From assembly GCF_000611645.1 (NCBI RefSeq), contig NW_014013599.1, forward strand, positions 30,025-60,879: 30,855 nt of DNA, written 5' to 3'. Shown here piece after piece: positions 11,330-20,162 of this stretch (position 1 is the first letter of the stretch; every line of letters begins with the position of its first letter). The stretch comes from Monoraphidium neglectum (lineage: Eukaryota; Chlorophyta; Chlorophyceae; Sphaeropleales; Selenastraceae). The notes under the pieces were generated by a model that had not been told where the DNA came from, ran no database searches, and saw only the letters and a list, made by a program, of their open reading frames with translations. A program made the translations under genes and the position numbers.

Positions 11330-11640
11330 TGGCCGTAATGAGTGTTCACTGGGTGGGAGAGTGTTGGACTGTTGGACCGTCCACACAACCAGGATGGGCC
11401 GGTGCTGGCACAGGTGGTGCACGTATCGAGTTTCAGGGATGGGTGCCTGGAGGCAGCGGCAGGGGCCCATCCCCCTTTGACAACCCCCCCTCGGGTGTCC
11501 CCGCTATGTTCCTCAATATTATGTAAGAGCCTTAGAGGCATTTTAGACGTGGTGGTCGTCGGCGAATTCTGAGAACATGACAAGCAGCACCGTGCCACAA
11601 ACCCCAGGCTGGCAGCACCGTGCCACAAACTTGCTGCGCT
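11330..11640. repeat. Dispersed non-coding repeat, copy A
   Basis: This segment resembles 22990-23280. Shared blocks in the same order are GGTGCTGGCACAG near 11401 and 23054, a GGTGCCT-GAGGCAG block, a C-rich block CCCCCC followed by G-rich GTGTCCC/ATGTCCC, GAGAGCC/AAGAGCCTT, and GAGAAC(C)A near the end. Both copies are diverged. Copy A ends with an 18-nt direct repeat (11585-11602 and 11613-11630). I see no open frame of a transposase or reverse transcriptase, so it may be a non-autonomous element remnant. Confidence 0.6.
11585..11630. repeat. 18-nt direct repeat
   Basis: CAGCACCGTGCCACAAAC occurs twice, at 11585-11602 and 11613-11630, separated by ten bases. It lies at the end of dispersed repeat copy A and may be a small tandem slip or part of an element end. 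Confidence 0.8.
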
Positions 11641-11792
11641 GAGTCTTCCGTGCTCATGATCCCGTGGAATGTGCGCATGTGTCTTGTGTCCAACTCACCA
11701 GGTAGCTCTTTGGGGGTCTCTCGTGGGACGGATGTTCCCGTTCTGACCACGGATGTAGAGGGCACGGGCGTGGTTTCAAGGAGTCTGATCAA

Positions 11793-13087
11793 AGGATTAG
11801 GACCACATGCTATCGTAAATAAGATTTGAATGCGTGAGGGAATGGATTAAGTGGGAAGCTGGACAGAGGAAAGGCATTGGCCATGATTTAGGGATTACCG
11901 TATTGATTGGCACCAGGGTTGCCTTGGGGTGTTGGGATGGCCCCTGAACCAACAAACCAAAGAACTTACACATTATCATAGTAGACAGAGCTTGTTTGGT
12001 CTTTGCTTGACAGCCAGTGAATGTGGGTGCTGCGATGCCTTCAATGCTGTGTAGGGAGAATTGATTGGCATGGCCTGACATACAGCAATGTAGGGGAGGG
12101 AGACAAGTCTGTACGATTGGCCTCTGCCCCAACTTTGTTGGGCACATGCACACGCCATGGAAATACTGGGTCGCCCTGGGGACTATCCCTTGGGATGCGC
12201 CCGTGTAGCGCTGGCCAACCAGCGTGTTGAGCTGTTCAAGCGGTGAGAGCGGTGGCAAACAGTCAGCTCCGTCAACCTCGCCCCTGTGCGGCAGCGCGGC
12301 CATGCCGCCGACCGGCATCCCTGCCTGCAACAAGAGCTCGCTCCGTCGGCTCACGCACGCACGTGCGGTGACAATATGTTTGTACTGTAGTGGCTTCCCT
12401 CTGACTATGGACGTGGCAGGTGGGGAAGAGGTTCTACAAAAAGCGGGCAGCCGCCGGCAGGCAGGGTGTTGCAGAGGAGCCTGACGGAGATGATAAAAAA
12501 AGTTGGCGGCATCGTACACGAGTGGGGTGGCCTCAAGGCAGGGATTGGGTGGCCCGGGCGGGGCAGGGTGGGACAGGGCAGGTGCTGCGGAACACGTGGG
12601 CATGCAGTGGTGTGCTGGGTGAGGCGAGGGGAGGACAAGGAGTTCACATGTCAAGGGGAAAGCATGAGCATCAGCAAGGATGTTGTTCTGAGGTGGCCTT
12701 AGAGCCGATTGAGTGGCACCTGAAGTGAGCGGTACATTACAGAAGTTGGCCTGGGTTTGAGGAGAGCCACTTCCGCTGCGCATCAAGTATAAACGGTCAA
12801 GTACACAACATTGTACGAAGTCTCGTGCGGCTATGTTTGCAACCTAAAGCAGTCGGTGGTGTCACAAAAGGAATTCACATGCCGAAGAGACGTCTGCTGA
12901 TCAGCTGAGGTGGCACTCGGGGCAGGTGCACTGGAGTGGCTGCAGCACCAGCATCACATGCACACATGCATTAGGGCTTGGAAAGTTGTTCATCTCAACT
13001 GTAGATGCGAGTGCGCGGACTGTTATTCATACACTTGTACAATATTGCATACTGCACCGTGTACTGAACGTTGCCAGATCAGTTGTA
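11793..13087. other. Intergenic region upstream of the MACPF and membrane-protein genes
   Basis: About 1.3 kb between divergent genes. A long open frame on the minus strand (about 11797-12783) has no recognisable family features and an unnatural Pro/His/Cys-rich composition, so I do not call it a gene. A TATAAA motif on the plus strand occurs at 12788-12793. The segment 12290-12500 is GC-rich and could hide a small exon, but I could not assign one. Confidence 0.4.
12788..12793 (+). promoter_or_regulatory. Possible TATA box for the membrane-protein gene
   Basis: TATAAA lies 295 nt upstream of the start codon at 13088 in an AT-richer stretch. The distance would imply a long leader, so this is only a candidate. 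Confidence 0.2.
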
Positions 13088-14954
13088 ATGAGCCCTTCGG
13101 ATGCAGAGGCCCCTTTACTCCCACGAATCCACCCTCATGACGTGCATCTGGACGAAGTTCTTCTGGGAGAGTACGACCACGGGGTCCGACCCACGTGGCA
13201 CCCAGAGTCGGTGTCCTGGCAGGTGTGTGCGTCCTCTACGGAAGCTTGGGGACCAGGTGCATCGACGCTGTGCAGCGGTGCACACTTGTGCAGTGTAAAC
13301 TGCTAGTGAACTCAACGGTGACAATGAGCTGAGTGCTCTTACGGCGCTGCATACAGGTGCTGCACGCATTCGGGTTCTTGCTGGGCGGGACGACTTTTGT
13401 AGCTGGTGGGTGGGTGACGGGCGTGCAGTGACTGATGTATCGCCAGCAAAGCAGCCAGCCTACACACCGCAACTTGTCCCTGTGGGCCTGATTTGCGTGT
13501 CCCAATCCGCAGTTTCGGACCGCCTGATAACGTACCTTCATCCTTTCACCCCGCCCCAGGCACTGTCCTGCTCTTTTCCCCAGGATACGACACTCTCTCA
13601 GCCATCCTGTACATCATTGGATCATGCGGGTGCGTATGAAGTCCGATTGAAAGCAGCTGCGTTCGGGGCGCGGCGCATCCGGGCCGCCCAGCTGCGGCGT
13701 CACCCGGTGCTCGACGCGAGCAAGCATCCCCCACAACCGATGCGACCCTCGAATTTCACACAGGTTCTTGTTCGTCGACATGCAAGAGTTCTTCACATTT
13801 GATGGCAGTGTCCTGCGCACCAACATTGCCATGAGCGCGACCGGCTCGACGCTGTACGTGGTTGGCAGCGTGGTGAGCCTCAAGGCAGCCGGGCTGTGGC
13901 CCGCCCTGAGCGAGTACATGCACGGGACCAGGGAGGGCGCCGTGCTGCATTAGCAGCTGTGCAGCCTGCGCATGAGGGGGCTTGCGCACAGCCTCAGCAT
14001 TCTGCTAAGCGAGCACGGCTTGCGGGCAGTTGCGCCAAATTGCTGCCGCCAAATGCTGCGCAGGCCTGGCTTACCCCTTGCCGCCTCTTGCACGCCGGGT
14101 TTGCTCCAGGGCTACTTGCCCGCAGTGCTGGCAGTCAACCCCTTGATAGGTATCTACGGTTTTGTTTTGGGGTCTGCCTTCATTGCGTGGTCTCAGGTGG
14201 GTGGGGCTGAGAGTGAAGCCGTCAGCAGCTCACCTGTATGGAGTTGGCAGAGACGAACTCCACACGGGTGGAGTTGGTTGCATGGCAGAGACAGCAGAGC
14301 TCATCCTCGCGTGGCACATGTGGTTGTGCCCAGTCCCTAATTTGGTCCCGGAGCTGCTCCTGGCGCCCTCCTCCTTGCCATCAGTGCCTTGTGTTTGCTG
14401 GCTGCTCAACTCGGGCATCTTCAAGGCAGCTGAGGTGCCGCGTTGTCAACGCGGCTGCACAACCTCGCCCCCTTGTAGCTCTGGAAGACGTACCGCATTG
14501 GCGGGGGCGAGCTGCAGGAGGGATTCCACCTCAAGACCTTTGCAGCTGCCGATGCCTTCACCGCGGGTGAGGGCGGGCGCATGAGCACGTCTGATTCCGC
14601 CGAGCGCCGTCGTCCACATCAGATGCACGTGTCTTGTGGCATTGATATTCCCGCATGCTGATGACGTCTGCCAGCTCGATCTTGTGCGCCATCATCCACC
14701 CACCCCATGCCCTAACGCTGCCCTCAACTTTGCGGAACGTTTGCGCGCCTTGACCCGCAGCCGGTGTGGAGCTGAGTGCGGGCATCGGGGCCCTGTGCTT
14801 CTTCTTTGGCACCCTCCTGTACGACAACGGCCCCCTGGAGGGCCCCGGCAGCGTGCTGGCCACGGTGCTGTGGATCTGGGTGGTGGGCAGCGCGTGGTTC
14901 ACCACCGGCGGCCTGTTTCTGGCGGCGCGCCACGCCTTCATGCGCGTGGTGTGA
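13088..14954 (+). CDS. Polytopic membrane protein of unknown function (7 exons)
   Basis: The exons are 13088-13222, 13357-13405, 13584-13629, 13764-13872, 14110-14196, 14479-14566 and 14761-14954 (708 nt, 235 residues), all in phase. The first 45 residues are hydrophilic and acidic (MSPSDAEAPLL..., PESVSWQ). About six hydrophobic segments follow, near residues 46-63, 66-85, 96-115, 116-141, 172-190 and 205-230. They are Gly-rich (LHAFGFLLGGTTF, LYIIGSCGFLF, IGALCFFFGTLLYD). Between helices four and five is a short charged loop, WKTYRIGGGELQEGFHLKT. The repeated helix pairs with Gly-Ser turns are reminiscent of YrhK-type membrane domains, but I could not confirm that and assign no function. 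The start is the first ATG of the open exon. The residues at every splice join read as continuous membrane helices, which supports the model. Confidence 0.75.
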
Positions 14955-16168
14955 GGTCCCATGACGCGGCACCTGCGTGGCGCCCTGCGGCGCCTGTGTG
15001 GCGGTCGCATGCGCCCCTGCACTCAACGGGTCCACCATGCACTGACTCTTCCTGGAGTGATCAAAGCTCTGTGTGATCCTCATCGAGGAAGCCTGGTGGC
15101 ATTGCCTGGTGCTGTATTTTATCGGTCTGTTGCATGCACCACCTGCCAATCTTCCTGGATTTGCCGGGTCAAGGCCGGCGCCCGTGCGTAGTGCCAGATC
15201 CGAGGTACAACAGGCGCGCAACATCTTGGAGTGGGGGTTTGAAATTGTATTTGATGGCCAGAATGGTAAGTGACTTTCTTGATATTTAATTGTGAAGATC
15301 CCGTTACAAAGAATGCCTACGTCCCCGCCCGCAATGCCGCTGCCAGCATCCCGTGAGCGCCAGCAGACAGAGGGGTGGGCTGGTGTGCTTTGTGCTCGCG
15401 CTCGTATCGTAGCGGAGGCATGCAATGCTTGAAATTTGAAACAGCAGCAAGATGGGGGACAGCCACCGCTGCAGGTCTGCGAATCCGCATTGGGCGCGCT
15501 TGCATGCAGGGACAAGTCATGCAAGCCGGTCCTGGAAGCAGCAGCAGGACTGGCGTTGGCCGCACCGGAGGTCAGATGAGGTGTGCTTGATGACGTGCAA
15601 ATGTGAAGCACACGGGTTTACAGGCGGGCCTTCCATGCTCACGCCTGCCAGCCTCAACCGTACCAAGTCGCGCAGACGGGTGCTTGTTCGCGCAAATCGC
15701 GCTGTCTGCCATGTATTTGAATGCCGGTGTGCTTCGGACCTCCTGAGGCAGGGCTGCTTATCATGCGTCTCTAGCGACCCGTGCAATGCGTTCTAGGTAG
15801 CTACAACCTGACACAAGGGCAGGGCAGGGTTGGGCGCTGCTAGCTCCTGGTGGTCCAGATGTTGGGTGGTGGAGCGCGCCATCCATTGCAGACGAGGCCA
15901 CCTGATGGCGCGCGTGGCCTGGCCTGCACTGGATGGCATTGCACAATGCGCAAAGTGCCACAGACGGCGCTTTGCACCTCACCAGGGTGATGAAAAACCC
16001 CTGACATGCAATGCAGGGATGCATGTCTTGGTTTTTTTTTGACAAGGTGCTGTCCCATATTCGCATTCACCTCGCTTCAGCTGCGCCTTTCTCACTGCTG
16101 CCGTCTGTGCTCGAGTTCCATCTGCAAACGCATGTTCAGGGGGAAAACGTTCTCTTTCAACCGTGCAC

Positions 16169-16174
16169 TATAAA
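16169..16174 (+). promoter_or_regulatory. Possible TATA box of the transporter gene
   Basis: TATAAA flanked by gtgcac/tgcac arms, about 540 nt upstream of the start at 16711. It is only a motif match; no start site can be seen. Confidence 0.15.
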
Positions 16175-16590
16175 TGCACATCTTAGCCGCAGGGCCGTGA
16201 GGGAGAGTGCAAGGTGCTCACTTTATAGCCAGGACCAGTCAAAGTAAACGCCCGCTCGGTCAACATGTGGATGTTCGCGATACTGTCGAGGCTCTTGTCA
16301 AACACATACACCCGCCGCAAGTGCTCGTCATGACTGCAGCAGGTCTTATACTGGTAGCATGTTGGCAGCTAGCACAGCACGGCGGCGCTGACCCCTTGCT
16401 CCATCGCTGACAGCCTTTTGATCTTTGCGAAGAAGGGCGGAGAGCGCTGCATGCAATATTCATGCTCGTTGAAGTTCGATGAAATCTGGTGGTTCTTCAT
16501 GCTTGATCCAACTCTGCCAAGCCGCAATGTTTCTCAATGAGTAATGGTTGACGACACACCGACCGTGATCTGTCTTCTCACGTGTTGCCC

Positions 16591-16617
16591 TTGGAATTTT
16601 AGAATTCCAATTTTTTT
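16591..16617 (+). other. Perfect hairpin followed by a T run
   Basis: TTGGAATT and AATTCCAA form a perfect 8-bp stem with a TTAG loop (16591-16610), followed immediately by seven T. The shape is that of a factor-independent or Pol III-like terminator, but it lies about 95 nt before the transporter start codon and no small RNA gene is recognisable upstream. It may be fortuitous. Confidence 0.6.
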
Positions 16618-16710
16618 GAGGGCACTTCCAATATATGCTTGTGCAATCATTCGTGTTCGCAACCCGCGCGGTCACTCAAAACTCAATCGTGCCAGCCAGG
16701 CTGAGGGGCG

Positions 16711-19511
16711 ATGCCCCTGGCCGACCTGCTGCCGTCATTATGGAAGAAGCAGCAGTACCAAGCCCTTTGCGAGGTGGACGACGGCAGCGGCACGCTCGAC
16801 AAGGGGTTTGGGCGGCGCATAGAGGATTGCATCAACAGCGACATGCAGCGCTCCGTGCCACTGAATTCGGTGCTGCAGCAGCAAGGGCAGCCGCATGCCA
16901 AACCTGGCGTGGATTTAGAAAATGGAACTGGGCAAGCATTAGCCGACCAAGCTGTTGGTGAACCGAAGGCGGCTAGGGGGATGATCAGGTGAACGCAGAG
17001 GCGACATGTTGTGCAAACGTTGGTTGTTGCACTCAGCAAGCAAGAGGCCAGCCCTGGGGAACCCTAAATCTTATCTTGTGGTACCAGCGCTGTTGGTCCT
17101 TCTTCAACACAACTTTACCACACGCCTGCACCCCGCAGCTGGCTGTGGGACAGCGGCACAGCGTGCGTGGCTACCGCTGCGGTCTTCTTTGCATTCTCTG
17201 TCCTGGCTGTGAAGGTGGGGCATTAGACGCGATTGGTTATTAACCAATTAGCAAGCAAGAACAAGCAAGCAAGCATCAGGAATCAGCGCTGAATCAAGGC
17301 CGCTCTTACCACCGCTTGTGTTCAGAATGACTGATCAGGATTGCAGCAGGAGTGGTACCAGTGTATGCCTCCATGCAGCGACGGTGCCCCACCCGTCTCC
17401 TCCTCCTCCTGCCTCCCCCGCCTCCCGATCTCCTCCCCTGGCAGCTGCTGGGCAGCCGCATCCCCGTTCTTGAGATCACCACCGTCCGCTCCTCCCTCAG
17501 CCTGGCCGTCACCCTGGCCATCGCGCGGCTGCGGGGCGTCACCCCCATGTTTGGCCACCGCCCCGCCCTGTGGAAGCTGATCGGGCGCGGCGTGTCCGGG
17601 TCCATGGCCATGGCCACTTACTATGCTGCGGTGGTCACCCTCCCCCTGGGTGACGCCACCGTGCTCTTCTTCACTAACCCGGTAGGGCAGCAGAAGCAGA
17701 ACTCTGGGGTGTCGACAGCGGTCTGCCACCTTCTGGGCAGCTCCTTCCCCTGCGCTGGCGCGTCTGCCCACCGCGCTGCCGCGCCTCTCCTTTGGAGTCC
17801 CCCACTGACACAAAGCGCGCCCACCACGAGACTGCGGCGCCCGCCCGCCGCCTGCCCCCGCCGCCTCTGCAGGCCATCACGGCCGTCATGGCATGGCTCA
17901 TACTGGGGGAGCACCTGGGGGGCCGCGGCGCCCTGGGCTCCCTGCTCAGCCTGGTGGGGCTGGTGGTGCTGGTGCACCCGCCATTCCTGGGGGGCGGCCA
18001 CGCGGACTGGGGGCCCAGGCGGCTGCTGGGCGTGGCCTGCGGCGCGGCGTCCGCCCTCTTCAGGTGGGGCGCGGCCGGCCGCGGTGGCGTGGCTGCCGCA
18101 GAGTGTCGACGCAGCACGCAGCGCTTTTTGTGGTGCCAAGCCTCGTGGCTCCTGGCTGCCTGCCAGTGCTGATTTGCGCCAAAGCCCCCCCCCCCCACTT
18201 GCCCTCACGAGAGTTTACTGCAGCACCCCACCCTACCACAAACTATTGATTATTCAACCCAGCTCTGGTGCCTTCATCTTCATACGCTTCATCGGCAAAG
18301 CAGAGCCCGCCCTCGGTGCGCCAAAGCAAACCCTGCCTGAGTGGTGCTTGCTGTCGGCTCCCAACGGGCCCCTGCGGCGGACGGAGAGCGTTTGCTCCCG
18401 CCAATCGGCACCGCACAGGGCGGCCACATTCATTGGAGCGCACAGCGCCGTCGCGCTTTCTGGTAGCCTCCAATTCATTGCCCTCCTCCCGTCAAGCGCC
18501 CTACAAACACCCACCCCTGTCCTGCAAATCTGTCTGATCTCATCTTACCTCGCCCTGCAGTGGTCGCCCTGTACTTCCATGCCTGCACTGTGGTGCTCTC
18601 CATTGGCCCCCTGGCCGCCGGCTGGCCGCAGCGCGCGACACTGCCGTCCGCCTCAGACGCGGCCCTCCTGGGCGCCATCGCCGTCACCAGCTTTGCCGGG
18701 CAGCTGCTGCTGACGCGCGGCTTCCAGCTGGAGTCGGCCTCGAGAGCGGCCTCCATCAACTTCTCGCAGGCGAGCTTTTCATGACGCTCGCCTTGTGCTG
18801 CCACGGTCCTGGTGGCTCTGCAGACACCAGGTGGCCAAACACGGGTGACCTGCTCTGTCCTCCAGCCACCCCTCTTGGTCCGCCAATCAAAGGTGTCTGA
18901 ATCTATGAACACAGATGTCCCGTTCAACAAATGCATTCCAATCCCATCCCCATTCTCATTGACAGGTCATTTACTCATACATATTTGGAATTGCCTTCTT
19001 TTCAGAGGGCATTACCTGGGCTGGCGCCGGCGGGTCGGTCCTCATCGCCGTTGGAATATTCCTGGTCAATGCCAAGGCCCGCCCCACAGCAACCGTCCCC
19101 GCTGCCGCGGCTGGCAACGGTTCGGGTGAAGGCGCAGCGTCGCCACCGGGGCAGCGGGGCGGCGCCGGGGCTGGGCCCGCCAGGCGCAGCGCGGCGACGG
19201 ACAAACTGGGGATTGCGGCGAGGGACGCGGCTGGCGCAGGTGTGGGGAGCATCATCGCGCTCTCAGCCATGCCGGGGCTGCTTGTGGGCGGCGGCGGCAG
19301 TGATCGCGATGGCAGTAGGCGCGAGGGACACGGCCGGCCTCAGGACTGCAACCAGGACGCCGCCGGCGGTGTGAAGGACGGCGATGATTTCTTGCAACAG
19401 GCCGACGCGCATGCGCTTACAGACGGCCACCGCGGGGTGCCCTGGCGCGCGTTGGCGAGTTTGGAAGCGGAAGGCGACGGCGTCTGCGAGGTGCGGGGCG
19501 CCATGAGCTAG
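16711..19511 (+). CDS. EamA/DMT-superfamily transporter with long C-terminal tail (7 exons)
   Basis: The exons are 16711-16988, 17139-17214, 17445-17681, 17873-18063, 18263-18315, 18561-18769 and 18966-19511 (1590 nt, 529 residues), all in phase. Residues 1-93 form a hydrophilic N-terminal region. The first membrane helix (VATAAVFFAFSVLAVK) ends near residue 118. It is followed by RIPVLEITTVRS, the typical EamA motif after helix 1. About ten helices follow, including YYAAVVTLPLGDATVLFFTNP, AWLILGEHLG, ASINFSQ|VIYSYIFG and FFSEGITWAGAGGSVLIAVGIFLV. Such proteins export or exchange small metabolites across plasma or organelle membranes; the substrate is unknown (nearest style is SLC35G-like). 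After residue about 385 comes an unusual ~145-residue Gly/Ala/Asp-rich tail that is not membrane-spanning. Intron 6 has a GC donor (CAG|gcgagc). The 3' end of this gene was copied to 23.28-23.74 kb. Confidence 0.87.
17226..17275. repeat. Short inverted repeat plus AAGC repeats in a transporter intron
   Basis: ATTGGTT ATT AACCAAT forms a perfect 7-bp hairpin and is followed by several irregular AAGC/AAGCAAGC units. It lies in the second intron of the transporter gene with no sign of function. Confidence 0.6.
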
Positions 19512-19978
19512 GTCGATGTGCGCGTGGGTTGGCTGCGGCGCATGAGCTGCTGCATTAGCGCTCGGCATAATGCACCACCAAACAACAGGGGCACTCGCTG
19601 CAGCAACATAGCCTTGGGCAGGAACCTCAATTTGATTCACGGAGGCTTATCACCATCCTGGCAGAGGGGTATTGTTCACCTAGCGCATATGATTTGACTG
19701 GCAGCGGCATCAAAGCTGTGATTACACGCCCTTATCACGCTGCAATCGAGTCAAGCTGCAATTGAGTGGATTGAAAAAAGGCTTTCAAAGTCCTTATGCT
19801 GCTGTCGTGATTGGCGCGTCGAGAGCTGCACCTAGCAATCCTGGGGGGGCTGTGATGATGCGCCCCATGTACTGTGAAGATAGGCAGGTCAGCCTGACGG
19901 ATGCGTTTCTCCTTGGCATGTTGTGAATTGTTTTCTTACGGCAGAGCGAGGATGTACTGGTCAACCTTGTTGCAACCT

Positions 19979-19983
19979 TGTAA
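19979..19983 (+). terminator. Possible poly(A) signal TGTAA of the transporter gene
   Basis: TGTAA lies about 470 nt after the stop at 19511. The same CCTTGTAA context is present at the homologous position in the duplicated tail (23722-23726). This shows that the duplicated segment included this 3' UTR; conservation may be simple inheritance rather than selection. Confidence 0.4.
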
Positions 19984-20162
19984 TCAAGTCCGCACTGAAA
20001 ATCACCGCAAGGCCGCAGGGCGGTTGAGGCAGCAATGGAATCTCAGGAGTGCCTGCAGCCATCTGAGCAATTGCCACACAACAAAATCGCGCAAATCCAC
20101 TCAGGGGTTGAATGCACTCACTCGGCTGATCACAGGCAGCCATTGCTCCTGGTGCAAGTGAG

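Larger units (their letters stand above)
11311..11792 (-). other. Probable upstream leader exon and intron of the MACPF-like gene
   Basis: On the minus strand an acceptor (ttctccacag) lies immediately upstream of the ATG at 11300, and a strong donor (CTACCTG|gtgagtt) lies at 11699/11698, defining an intron of about 387 bp. The upstream exon, from 11699 up to roughly 11786-11792, would join in the same reading frame (KELPG|LSS|M). However, it has no in-frame ATG before a stop further upstream. It is therefore either 5' UTR or a coding exon whose start lies in a further exon. The predicted intron contains most of the dispersed repeat described separately. Confidence 0.45.
14955..16710. other. 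Gene-free stretch upstream of the transporter gene
   Basis: About 1.75 kb. The short open frames on both strands here show no family features and no consistent chain of splice sites. The GC content drops toward 16.5 kb. Items of note are a T-run at about 16033, a TATAAA at 16169-16174 and a perfect hairpin followed by seven T at 16591-16617. The region must contain the 3' UTR of the membrane-protein gene and the 5' region of the transporter gene. Confidence 0.45.

Noticed and set aside
11797..12783. Minus-strand open frame of about 329 codons
   Set aside because: No recognisable motif, Pro/His/Cys-rich composition with no domain-like pattern, lies between divergent genes and contains no consistent splice-linked neighbours. 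Kept only as a possibility in the intergenic entry.
14724..15611. Minus-strand open frame of 295 codons
   Set aside because: Antisense to the last exon of the membrane-protein gene; no family features.
16711..16992. Independent 93-codon small gene
   Set aside because: The donor at 16988 (ATCAG|gtgaac) leaves phase 2, which joins exactly to the first helix of the transporter, so it is that gene's first exon.
17352..18713. Plus-strand open frame of 453 codons across the transporter gene
   Set aside because: It runs in a shifted frame through at least three predicted introns and out of frame with the conserved EamA helices; a by-product of high GC content.
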